A stretch of DNA of 64,000 bases from Anoplopoma fimbria (Eukaryota; Chordata; Actinopteri; Perciformes; Anoplopomatidae), in NCBI RefSeq assembly GCF_027596085.1, contig NC_072453.1, forward strand, positions 8,198,448 to 8,262,447, read 5' to 3'. Below, one piece after another: positions 10,601-17,233 of the stretch. Below the pieces are notes generated by a model. It was not told the DNA's origin and searched no databases. It saw nothing but the letters and a program-made list of their open reading frames with translations. The stretch's first letter is position 1; every line of letters begins with the position of its first letter. The translations under genes and the position numbers were made by a program.

Positions 10601-12526
10601 TACTCTCGCTCTGCAGTATCATCTGGTCTGTCTAGATCAGCAGGCTCAGCTTCCAGTGCCTTTGAGACATATAACCCCAGACCCAGCAACGCTTTGCAGC
10701 CAAGGTGCATAACAACAACACGTAACATGTTTTGTCTTTTGTGTTTCATTATCTTTTTACGTAACAACCAGATCTAATAACTTCTAACAAAGATTCTGTA
10801 TCATCCGTGACAATAATAATATCTGTGTGCTTCTTGTTTTTGAAGAAGTCTAACTGGAACACGTTGTTCTCTGCCAGATTGTTATGTAACCCATAATAAC
10901 CACATCCCTGTCTTTATACAAGGGGCCAAGGAGGCATCACAGAGGGACTCGTCAAAGGGGCCCTTTCTGTGGCAGCGTCCGCTTATAAAGCTCTCTTCAC
11001 TGGACCAAACTGCTCAATACAGGTAAATCACACTGAAAACTCTATCTACGAGCCAACATGTAGCAAAAAGAATATATTAGTTGTAGAAGCTAGTAGGGCT
11101 GGACCATATGACGATTTATATCATCAAAACAATATAAAAATGTATATTATATATATTAACTATATTGTTTTTTCATGTTTTAGGCAATGCGTTTATACAT
11201 TTAGTTTATCTCTATATTTCTCTAAATTTTAATCTTAAGTTATGCTAATACTTTTCATTTGTCAAGTATTTAATTCACACAGTAATATACAATAATAGAC
11301 TTTCACCCAGCAGTAATTTGTAATATTTAGTTTCTGGGTGATGAGTTCCCCCTCCGAAAGAATTTCTAAAAATGGGAGTAACGTGTGAGATGTCACATTT
11401 CCAGGATCTCATGATCTTATGGATTTTTTTTGTGATAATTGCTTCTCAACATTTTCTAAATTAAATCAGCGTTTCCCCGAAAATATGCTTTAATTTTGCA
11501 GCAATTTCGAGTTATTTTTGGGGTAAATTCTGATAATATTTAAAGCTGGAAAATCTGTATTTTTATATAACCAATAAATAAAAAAATGTATGTGTTATGG
11601 GAAAGATGGTTGCTTGTAGTGACAAGCCCACAGAGGATTATCTCCTGACTCTTTAGTTCCACTTTGTAGCGTCTTTCAGCTAATTGATTTTATTTTACAA
11701 ACAACTTTATTCATATCACATATCCAGCAGCTGTTTCCAGCAAAACAAACAGCAGACAGATACAGTTACAGACTAGCTGGTGAACATAGTGAAGCATTTA
11801 GCAGAAGAACTCAAAGAATCGGATATTTCTCTCTCATCATAACAGCTTTATAAGGTGATAATAATCAGCGCTGTGTTTGCATGTTTTTTTTTTTCAGCCT
11901 TCCAACAGTGACTCAGCTAAAATAAAAAAAATGGCAGCCGTTAAAAGAGCCTGTTGATAATCAGAAGGATGAATCAAATATGGTGCTTCCTTTTCCTGCT
12001 GTAAAGAGCTGCCAACTAGTTCCTTTAAGCAAATAAAAAAACTGTTGAATAAGCAAAACTTAGCTTTAATGCTGGAGGGGGAAAAATGTATTTTCCACTG
12101 AAGTTACTAGGAGGTTTGAGGCTAAGTTTATGTAAATTTCTTGTTAATTTTACGTGGAAATGCGTGATTAAACTGGCACGTATTATTCCAGTTTGACGGC
12201 ATTTCTGGAGTTGTAAACATTGTGAGCTGCAGGATTGAATCCATCCCACGAGTAGCAACAATGACAGACAAACACACACCCACGATATCATCTCACCCTC
12301 TCCTCTCCTCTCCGCTCTGTTTCCTCCCCCCTTCCAGCGAGGCATCGACCCGGCCACCAGGCAGGACCCGTCCCTGATGGCGATGCTTCTAGAGATGGGC
12401 TTCAGAGACCAGCGTCTCAACCAGCAGCTGCTGAGGAAGCACGGCTACAGCCTTCTGCACACCGTCAACGAGCTGGTGCAGATGGCGGAGGACGGCCAGA
12501 ACAAAGCCGCCAACACTCGGCACTAA
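163..12526 (+). CDS. nbr1: nbr1, selective autophagy cargo receptor (5' end outside window)
   Basis: NBR1 binds ubiquitinated cargo and Atg8/LC3-family proteins and delivers cargo such as aggregates and peroxisomes to autophagosomes in the cytoplasm. I assembled 21 coding exons whose phases all agree, giving about 1,070 codons up to the TAA at 12524-12526. Human NBR1 is 966 residues; the fish protein is longer, partly because of an acidic run. Domains in order are the PB1 end (KYFDEDNEE, INSQGDEYEEAIK), a ZZ zinc finger (CSSC, CSVC, CEMC, HSHDPSH), a basic coiled coil and Pro-rich linker, the FW domain (KYWKMRN, FMWGN, TYTSHWRL, FGPRVWCS), PSVDLLTAQDLLSFELLDIN, the conserved FLCETVIRSLTLEEAPDH, the LIR (DDYIIVLPDCFDTSRPLG), an amphipathic helix (GALSVAASAYKALF) and a C-terminal UBA. 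The initiator and first PB1 residues lie before the window. Which of two possible fish paralogues this is cannot be told here. Confidence 0.96.
217..1125 (+). other. nbr1: nbr1 intron with repeat and AT-rich DNA
   Basis: Holds the second unit of the 274-bp duplication, then AT-rich DNA. At about 975-1046 there is a short piece of the TACTT/AAGTA repeat family (gagtatttccacac, ttcagtaaaggatatgaata). No other coding signal is seen. Confidence 0.7.
1126..1144 (+). CDS. nbr1: nbr1 micro-exon: PB1 (ICINSQ)
   Basis: A 19-bp exon between ttatttcag and gtgaga encodes ICINSQ plus the first base of the next codon. It matches human SINSQ in the PB1 domain, and its phase joins both neighbours. Confidence 0.88.
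1303..1325 (+). CDS. nbr1: nbr1 micro-exon: PB1 (DEYEEAIK)
   Basis: A 23-bp exon between tttcatttcag and gtaatt. It completes DEYEEAIK, aligned with human GEYEEALK. Both the size and the phase (2 bases then 7 codons) fit. Confidence 0.88.
1658..1840 (+). CDS. nbr1: nbr1 exon: PB1 end and linker
   Basis: Sixty-one codons starting SAEKQGNQLHMNVY, the last PB1 strand (human KQGNQLQMQV), then a Lys/Pro-rich linker. The acceptor is cccacacag and the donor GCT|gtaagg; phase is 0 at both ends. Confidence 0.93.
1841..2381 (+). other. nbr1: nbr1 intron, AT-rich, nothing recognised
   Basis: A 541-bp intron containing a short AT repeat (taatattaatattaata, near 2012-2030). No other feature is seen. Confidence 0.6.
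2382..2459 (+). CDS. nbr1: nbr1 exon: linker with WFRSYMEK
   Basis: Twenty-six codons ending PPPMWFRSYMEK, corresponding to human PPDWFTSYLETF. Flanked by gatacag and gtaaga, phase 0/0. Confidence 0.93.
2564..2796 (+). CDS. nbr1: nbr1 exon: linker and first half of ZZ finger
   Basis: Starts FKDEVVKEVVERM, like human FREQVVNETVEKL. A Gly/Pro/Ser-rich linker follows, then the first ZZ ligand pair NCSSCHKL and the lone cysteine in AYKC. The donor gtaggt interrupts the ZZ domain in phase 2. Confidence 0.94.
2855..3525. repeat. Inverted pair of a dispersed non-coding repeat in an nbr1 intron
   Basis: Two copies of one element lie head to head. The arm at about 3001-3127 (ttgagaccataaactcatgt ... 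gagtcgccccctgatggaca) reappears as its reverse complement at 3201-3324 (ctgaccagcagggggcgact ... aacatgactttatggtc). The left edge (tccggttctgaagaatgaag) is itself the reverse complement of the right end of the copy at 51822-52336. The right part (3385-3525) matches the left half of that copy, for example accatatttgg and gtgacgtca in inverse orientation. There is no coding capacity, so it is MITE-like in character. Confidence 0.85.
3657..3776 (+). CDS. nbr1: nbr1 exon: second half of ZZ finger
   Basis: Supplies the remaining ZZ ligands SVCPSC, LCEMC and HSHDPSH, so all expected zinc-binding residues are present. RTKTPLSIPEHG follows. The acceptor ccctcccag and donor gtaaac keep phase. Confidence 0.94.
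3870..3892 (+). repeat. T23 homopolymer in nbr1 intron
   Basis: Twenty-three consecutive T on the + strand, about 190 bp before the exon at 4079. Confidence 0.95.
4079..4377 (+). CDS. nbr1: nbr1 exon: basic coiled coil and Pro-rich linker
   Basis: Encodes VRKAERQRLKAERRQLRDEV and a following Lys/Arg/Leu stretch, equivalent to the human CC1 coiled coil (KAEKQRLRAEKKQRKAEVKE). About 50 residues rich in Pro, Gln, Ser and Thr follow. The donor gtaagc is phase 1. The C-terminal half is low complexity, so alignment there is weak. Confidence 0.92.
4638..4676 (+). repeat. A39 homopolymer in nbr1 intron
   Basis: Thirty-nine consecutive A, ending 62 bp before the exon at 4739, in the intron after the coiled-coil exon. 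Confidence 0.95.
4739..4935 (+). CDS. nbr1: nbr1 exon: start of FW domain
   Basis: Encodes FLDENLPDGTRLEPGTKFIK and YWKMRNSGTISWTSETK, the first half of the FW domain and very close to human NBR1. The right edge is firm (AAG|gtaccc). The left edge at the AG of aagaaaccag is chosen because it alone gives phase 1 without a stop, although the pyrimidine tract is poor. The AG at 4774-4775 would break phase. Confidence 0.85.
4936..5341 (+). other. nbr1: nbr1 intron, pyrimidine- and GT-rich
   Basis: A 406-bp intron inside the FW domain. C/T-rich at first, with short GT tracts near 5183-5215 and 5315-5330. Nothing else recognised. Confidence 0.65.
5342..5590 (+). CDS. nbr1: nbr1 exon: end of FW domain, GC donor
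   Basis: Eighty-three codons beginning LVFMWGNLGLASEERREV and containing TYTSHWRL and FGPRVWCSIVVDP, the rest of the FW domain. The exon ends at GCG|gcaagt, a GC-AG intron donor. Reading through meets a TAG within nine codons, and the nearby GT at 5596 would put the next exon out of frame. Confidence 0.93.
5591..7119 (+). other. nbr1: nbr1 GC-AG intron with TACTT-type repeat copies
   Basis: A 1.53-kb intron beginning gcaagt. The stretch 5640-6110 holds two partial copies of the TACTT/AAGTA family (actttatacttccactccac and cagagggaaatattg near 5745, and again near 6045), with another fragment near 6570-6650. An inverted repeat acattggataaa...ttatttttta near 6130-6190 contains ctatttaactcaatggttaa. 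The rest is AT-rich. Confidence 0.75.
7120..7233 (+). CDS. nbr1: nbr1 exon: YYFPSVDLLTAQ
   Basis: Thirty-eight codons ending YYFPSVDLLTAQ, matching human LYIPSVDLLTAQ. Acceptor gtgcttcag, donor gtgcac, phase 0/0. An internal GAG|GTAAGG at 7143/7144 looks like a second, stronger donor in the same frame. Confidence 0.92.
7372..7447 (+). CDS. nbr1: nbr1 exon: DLLSFELLDINIVQELE
   Basis: Encodes DLLSFELLDINIVQELEKV, almost identical to human NBR1. Acceptor ttcttttag, donor gtaagt, ending in phase 1. Confidence 0.95.
7535..7645 (+). CDS. nbr1: nbr1 exon: DLTPCISPLPHDAPGLEK
   Basis: Encodes DLTPCISPLPHDAPGLEK (human DVTPCMSPLPHDSPLIEK). Acceptor cattgcag, donor gtaaga, phase 1 at the end. Confidence 0.95.
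7646..8116 (+). other. nbr1: nbr1 intron, nothing recognised
   Basis: A 471-bp intron with short T and A runs (near 7824 and 7885) and no coding or repeat signal that I recognise. Confidence 0.55.
8117..8296 (+). CDS. nbr1: nbr1 exon: CETVIRSLTLEEAPDH
   Basis: Contains SGAQFLCETVIRSLTLEEAP, a vertebrate-conserved NBR1 block, preceded by an acidic Glu/Asp stretch. Acceptor ttttgtccag, donor gtgagg, phase 1 at the end. Confidence 0.94.
8402..8557 (+). CDS. nbr1: nbr1 exon: variable acidic linker
   Basis: Fifty-two codons read VVSRGTSFCFERVVEAEKTE and onward, with no recognisable domain. Acceptor tttaattccag and donor gttaga join both flanking exons in phase 1. The assignment rests on phase and position because the linker is poorly conserved. 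Confidence 0.8.
8558..8952 (+). other. nbr1: nbr1 intron, nothing recognised
   Basis: A 395-bp AT-rich intron. No other feature is seen. Confidence 0.55.
8953..9107 (+). CDS. nbr1: nbr1 exon: acidic segment before LIR
   Basis: Encodes VLLLEPAEENLHISSHHDIE, then an acidic run ending KGEDWEE. It resembles in composition the human Glu/Asp-rich region before the LIR. Acceptor ccccacttcag, donor gtgagg, phase 0 at the end. Confidence 0.85.
9260..9762 (+). CDS. nbr1: nbr1 exon: LIR motif, poly-Glu run, Pro-rich tail
   Basis: The longest coding exon here (503 bp). It encodes SSCDDYIIVLPDCFDTSRPL followed by GESMYSSAMSQP, matching human EDYIIILPECFDTSRPLG. The tetrapeptide YIIV at 9299-9310 is the Atg8-binding LIR. 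Codons 9431-9532 encode 33 Glu and one Asp. The rest ends in a Val/Pro-rich segment (SQTLDAVTLTPEVVPPPP; human SQTLETVPLIPEVVELPP). Acceptor tgtgtctcag, donor gtgaga. Confidence 0.96.
9431..9532 (+). repeat. nbr1: Coding GAG/GAA repeat (34 acidic residues)
   Basis: Thirty-four codons of mixed GAG and GAA with one GAC (9497-9499), giving Glu22-Asp-Glu11. The mixture of synonymous codons suggests an old or protein-selected run rather than a fresh pure trinucleotide expansion. It lies about 40 residues after the LIR. Confidence 0.95.
9763..10217 (+). other. nbr1: nbr1 intron, nothing recognised
   Basis: A 455-bp AT-rich intron without identifiable features. Confidence 0.55.
10218..10303 (+). 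CDS. nbr1: nbr1 exon: C-terminal linker
   Basis: Encodes RSEALYLAEDPSPPACDPYE then HQPRVHLN, without a named domain. Acceptor tgtgttcag and donor gtgagt fit the phases of the neighbouring exons. Confidence 0.82.
10304..10616 (+). other. nbr1: nbr1 intron, nothing recognised
   Basis: A 313-bp intron. An open frame runs across its left boundary by chance; the phase-consistent splice gtgagt ... ctctgcag is preferred. Confidence 0.55.
10617..10704 (+). CDS. nbr1: nbr1 exon: Ser-rich linker
   Basis: Encodes VSSGLSRSAGSASSAFETYN and a short PRPSNALQP tail, a low-complexity linker. The acceptor ctctgcag is good and the donor gtgcat is weak, but phase into the next exon is preserved. Confidence 0.78.
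10923..11022 (+). CDS. nbr1: nbr1 exon: amphipathic J helix
   Basis: Encodes ITEGLVKGALSVAASAYKAL then FTGP, nearly identical to human IAGGLVKGALSVAASAYKAL. This membrane-binding amphipathic helix lies just before the UBA and contributes to late-endosome or peroxisome targeting. Acceptor tatacaag, donor gtaaat, phase 0 at the end. Confidence 0.95.
11023..12337 (+). other. nbr1: nbr1 last intron, AT-rich
   Basis: A 1.3-kb intron between the amphipathic-helix and UBA exons. AT-rich, with a C/T-rich 3' end (ctctcctctcctctccgctc). No repeat family recognised with confidence. Confidence 0.6.
12338..12526 (+). CDS. nbr1: nbr1 last coding exon: UBA domain and stop
   Basis: Sixty-two codons plus TAA. 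MAMLLEMGFRDQRLNQQLLR and KHGYSLLHTVNELVQ form the ubiquitin-binding UBA domain (human LMAHLFEMGFCDRQLNLRLL). The MGF loop that contacts ubiquitin is intact. The acceptor cccccttccag is strong. Confidence 0.97.
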   Translation, partial: RGIDPATRQDPSLMAMLLEMGFRDQRLNQQLLRKHGYSLLHTVNELVQMAEDGQNKAANTRH

Positions 12527-13905
12527 AAAAAGGATTTGAACATAATGTAAAGAGAATATCTAGATTAGAAAAACCTGCGTATCTCTCACCCTTTTCAAGT
12601 ATTTAGCTTTATTTTGACTTATGTAAAGAAGAGATAAATCATGATTGGGGCAATTGATTGATTTTACCAAAGGGTGGTTACTTGATTTGGACCAAGAGTA
12701 ACAGTAATAAGACAGAGATGTCGCTAAACGTGGAACAAAAAATGAAAAAAACGTATAGCTCAAACAGAGAAATGATTGGATGAATGGCTTCTCCTGCCTT
12801 TGCCTTTTTAATTTAGCTTCGACATTTTGACAAATAACCATATACACACTTGTAAGTTATTACGACATGTTTACCCGGGGGCCACAGAGCCCTTTGCGTT
12901 GGTCAAAGGTAATCACAACAGGACTAAAAGTGTGTTTTTTCAGCTCTTCATCTTAGTGTTCGTATGGCTGTTGTAGCTGCTTCCCCCTCTGCGCTGGAAA
13001 AAAAGAATTCCTTTGACAGGGCTTGGCTAGATTCCTTCTCACAAATAGAGCAATGAAATATTAATATTGTTGAATGTCATTAAAAGAAATAGAAACGTTC
13101 TGAAGCTGCGTGGGTGTTCTGGAGGGTGTTAAGGGTCAGCTGTGCAGTAGTGAGGAACCACAAATATTTAAGACTTTTCTCGATTATATATTGTAGTGAA
13201 ATCTGCCTAAACAATGCAATCTTTTTTCTGTATCAGAGTACTGTTATTTTAGACGTTGACATGTGGAATGTATAACAAAAAAAACTGTCCGAGCGGATCG
13301 CAGCTTTTTCGGACTCGGGGGATGTTTTTCTACTGCTTTTTAGGGAGACACCTGCATGACAGGTAGAAGGCTTTAGAGATGAGTCGTGTCCTCGTGGTCT
13401 TAGCACAGTCACGGTAGAAAAATGTCTGCTTGGCGTCATAGTTCAACCTCCCCTCCCCCCTCTCTGCCTGCATCTACACGCCTCCTTATCCAACCGAAAC
13501 AGTCATTTAACACTAATCCAAGCCGAGATCTCACTAACTACACATTCCTCACTCTCATAGTGAAACCAAGTTTGTTCTATTTTCAATACATTGCCTTTAT
13601 GATCATTAGTTTACCAAAATATACATGTGGTGATTTGACATTTGTGGTGTGAGTGTGCAGATCTAAGTTAATGTCTAGTTATTTTAATTGAATTATTTCT
13701 CCTGTGTGTGTGTGTTGGTGTGGTTGAGGATTATTTGTAACCATATTTTCTTCTGTTGATTGTTCATCCTTTTAAGGAGTCATGCTCTAGAGAATAATTC
13801 TGAATATATCTTACTATGCTTGTCAAATTATTCCTCTGTCACAGAGTGTATACATTCAATTCCCTTCTACTGTCAATCCGCCAATAAACTATTTGCACAT
13901 CTCTC
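12527..13905 (+). other. nbr1: Probable nbr1 3' UTR
   Basis: AT-rich sequence after the UBA exon stop with no credible coding frame. The first good polyadenylation hexamer I see in plausible context is AATAAA at 13883-13888, followed by a T-rich stretch (ctcttgtctcttttctgtt). The exact 3' end is inferred. Confidence 0.5.
13883..13888 (+). terminator. nbr1: Candidate nbr1 polyadenylation signal AATAAA
   Basis: Canonical AATAAA in gccaataaactatttgc with T-rich sequence 15-40 bp downstream. Assigned to nbr1 by position only. Confidence 0.45.
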
Positions 13906-14129
13906 TTGTCTCTTTTCTGTTAATGACAAATGCTTAAATGTAGGTCATTGCTACACTTTACTCACTATAATATGTACTACTTTAACTGGATGGTGTCAAA
14001 AGGACAGAGGTTGCATGTGTTAGAGTACTGATTATACTGCAATTTCGACAGAATGAGGTTGGGTTTAATATATTTAAAATAGCACTTTGTACGTCAAAGC
14101 TGCTTTACTAACAGGAAACTGCCCCGAAC

Positions 14130-14320
14130 TGTGGTAGAAGAAGTACTCAGACCAGTTACTAAAGTAAAAGTAGGAATACCATGAGGTAAAATACTTAATT
14201 ACAAAGGCCCTCAATTAAAAATTTTACTTAAGGATAAGTATTATCAGCAAAATGTACTCATTATGCAGAAATGCTCCTTTCAAACTGTAATTTATGTACA
14301 TTATGTTCTGATTGTATCAC
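14130..14320 (-). repeat. TACTT/AAGTA dispersed repeat, minus orientation
   Basis: The stretch gtggtagaagaagtactcag ... aaagtaaaagtagg ... aaaatgtactcattatgcag is the reverse complement of the family end seen at 16380-16480 (ctcattctgtataatgagaa, gtgtacttcttcca). Intergenic between nbr1 and tmem106a. Confidence 0.75.
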
Positions 14321-14599
14321 TAATTAATACATGTAAGAGCATTTAAATGTTTGTCACTGTGGATACAATTTCAGTTTCACTTTCTATCATACTAGATGTA
14401 GTTTAGTACTACATCACATCAAATAAGCATATCAAAGTCAGTTGGTTGTTTAGGATTTACAAACCTAAATAAAATAGTTTATATTGTGCTTGCATAGTGC
14501 AGACATTGTTTTATCTATATAAGGAATCATTGACATACAGATTAGTCTTCTTGTAGACTAATAGACTATAATTTAACTCTGTCAGTGGCCTCTGTGTCC

Positions 14600-14854
14600 C
14601 ATAAATAACATGTCAACATTAAACTGTAATGCTTTATACATTTGTGCAACAGGGAAAAAGGAAAAGGAAAGTGAAGCACATGTGATCAGCAGCCTGTCAC
14701 CGACCTGTCAGCAGAAGAAGCAGGAAATGTTCCACCCACTTTGTTTTCAGAGAGCAGAGGTACTATTCAGCGTTTCAACCCTCCGATCATAAAGAATCTG
14801 CCGGTGGAGCAGGTTGATTTCACTCTAAATGATATTTGGTGCCAGTTTTGTGAG
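14600..14854 (+). promoter_or_regulatory. tmem106a: Possible tmem106a promoter and non-coding leader exon
   Basis: A more balanced stretch ending in a strong donor TGAG|gtaagt at 14854/14855, the only good donor between the nbr1 3' end and the first tmem106a coding exon, whose acceptor is at 17047. It contains GAAAAGGAAA (14661-14670) overlapping GGAAAGTGAA (14666-14675), close to an interferon-stimulated response element. The transcription start is not determinable here, and the leader exon is an inference. Confidence 0.4.
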
Positions 14855-15501
14855 GTAAGTGCTCCTTCTAATGCGGGATGAATTCTCCTGCGCACGTTTT
14901 TTGCGTTTGTTTGCGTGAGCCATGTTGGACTGCTCAGCAGAAAAACAACCCAAGACGTGAAGATGTCTTCCACGTCTGTTTACAGCAACGTAGTCTCAGA
15001 TTTTAAGATCTATCTAATGTCGATCACCGTTTCCTTTAGAGGGAACGTTTCTAAATATTGTATTAAAATGTGAAAAGGGTCAGGTGTAAATCTAATTCAT
15101 CTTTAAAATACGTGATTCAGATATTATTCAATATTACTCAAGTGTAGCTGAGTCACAGACATGATTCACATCCTGCTTTTCACACAAATGTATTGTTTCA
15201 ACACATATATCATTACTTTTACTTATGCAAAAAGTGGTAATAGTGCACTTTATAATACTGCATGCAAGTAAAAGTCCTGCATAGGAAATGTCACTCTAGT
15301 GACATTGTTTTATATATAATATTATTGGATTATTATAACTGCATTTATGTGTATGCAGCACTTTATTGTTGTAGTTGGATAAGGTGGAGCTAGTTTAAAA
15401 TATGTTTATATGCTGTTGGGTAGGTAACTCAATAACAATGCATCATATTTTATAAGATCATAATGTTAAAACATTGTTTTTTAGGTAGAAAAGTACAAAG
15501 G

Positions 15502-15502
<1 letters not shown>

Positions 15503-15574
<72 letters not shown>
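15503..15574 (+). repeat. (CA)36 microsatellite
   Basis: Uninterrupted CA dinucleotides, about 36 units, between nbr1 and tmem106a. Confidence 0.98.
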
Positions 15575-15577
<3 letters not shown>

Positions 15578-16039
15578 TCATAGTTTATACAAGTATATAT
15601 TATGTTATTGTTATTTGTGTTTTTAGTATTAAGATATAGTGTTGAGCTGCAGTTGACTAAATACTAAATAAACTAATTCCACTGTATTTACTACATTACT
15701 GTTAATACTAGTTTTTGGTTTTTTTACCAGCTTAGTTAAAAACATTGCAGAATGATTCAGAGCTTCAATAAAAAAAACTACAGTGAAATGTTGCAATATC
15801 ACTGCAAGAAAAATACTTTATACTTTATCAAAGAGAAGACGGGACCAAATTAAAGCTAATACTTGTACTAGTACTTTAAATTGCTAAAGGCCAAAATCCT
15901 GTGAATATATTTAATTTAAGGTTTTGATATAATTTGAGTTTGCAGACTTTTTGTTCAAAGTTGTTGAAATAATCTAAATGTAAGGAAACAGCATTTTGAA
16001 AAAATACAAACATCCATCTTCCTTTCTTTGTGAAATTTA

Positions 16040-16480
16040 GTCAGAAGTTCTTTTACTCAAGTACTATACTTAAGTACAATTTTCACATACTTGTACTTTA
16101 CTTGAGTATTTCCCTTTTCTGCTACTTTATACTTCTACTGCAATACTTCTCAGAGGGAAATATTGTTATTTTTACTGCACTACATTTATTTAAAACATAC
16201 GAATGATATGATGCAGAACTGTACTACTTATCAACCCAGTAGTACACAAAGTATCCACATTGACAAACTAACAAATACATGTAAGAGCATTTTATTAGAG
16301 ATCCAATCAGAAGAAGTATAACATTCTATAATAACATAACACTTTAAAAGAACTCATTCTGTATAATGAGAACTTTTACTTTGCATACTTTTGAATTTAA
16401 CATTTTGAAATCAGGACTTTTATGTATAATAGAGTATTTTAGACTGCGAGTAAAGGGCCTGTGTACTTCTTCCAGTGAGT
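16040..16480 (+). repeat. TACTT/AAGTA dispersed repeat, plus orientation
   Basis: Reads ctcaagtactatacttaagt ... tgagtatttcccttttctgc ... cagagggaaatattg ... cattctgtataatgagaact ... tgtacttcttccagtgag. The same phrases recur in this order at 5640-6110, 23280-24410 and, inverted, at 14130-14320. Confidence 0.85.
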
Positions 16481-17073
16481 CACCACACAGTCTGGTACTG
16501 ACAGTATTACTGGATTTTACTAAGTTGCAATAGCAGCATAAAAAATTGGGCCAGAAGGTGTTTTTTCACTCCCACACTGTTGGACTTTGCTCACATCCTG
16601 ACATGCAGCACTAGAATGAGCTTTTATTTGCCATTTAAAGATTGTTGTAAAGAAGTTTTGTTCACTTTAGGTACTTTGATGAAAAAAGAAAGTTATCTAT
16701 TGTGTCGTTATCCCACGAGATGCAAAACTTTGTAGCCAGCTTCCAACATGAATACTTCTATTGGCTCCTGAAAAGCAAACATAGGCTTTGCTATCTAGAC
16801 ATCTGAAGTCAAACCATACAAGTAACTACTCCCTGTTCTCCCACATTCTTTTTGTGTGACAACAAGCCCTTTTTAGCCATTATAGCACATTTTAATTAGG
16901 AATTCTTCATTATATGTAAATGCACAATACTCTTAAAGGACATTACTTTAATGTTCCACTAGGTGTACATGCTGTGATGAGGCTGTTTAATGAAAGTGAG
17001 TTTAAGTTGGATATTCAAGACATTTTTGTTTCGTTTTTCTTCAACAGACTCTTTCTCTTTCAATAAAAGAATC

Positions 17074-17233
17074 ATGGTTACGCCAGCAAATAACAACAAT
17101 ACCAAAGAGGGACCTGATCCGACCAAAGTGATGGAGAAAGTGAAAACACTGAAACATTTCCCTCCGTACGGCGCCATGAACTCTACAGGAGACACCTGCC
17201 CAACATGTCGGGGCACCGGGCGAATTCCCAGAG
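17074..17233 (+). CDS. tmem106a: tmem106a coding exon 1: start and CxxC motif
   Basis: The exon begins after the acceptor cttcaacag (17047), and the ATG at 17074 follows 26 untranslated bases. An upstream in-frame ATG at 16990 lies in the intron side, so it is rejected. Encodes MVTPANNNNTKEGPDPTKVM through TCPTCRGTGRIPR. Donor gtttgt, phase 1. Confidence 0.9.

Larger units (their letters stand above)
14855..17047 (+). other. Spacer or first tmem106a intron with repeats
   Basis: If the leader exon is real this is intron 1. It holds TACTT/AAGTA family copies (about 15180-15480 in minus and 16040-16480 in plus orientation) and a long CA microsatellite. No coding signal. Confidence 0.6.

Noticed and set aside
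16990..17073. Upstream in-frame start for tmem106a
   Set aside because: It lies before a clear pyrimidine-rich acceptor at 17047, so it is intronic; the ATG at 17074 gives a family-like N-terminus.
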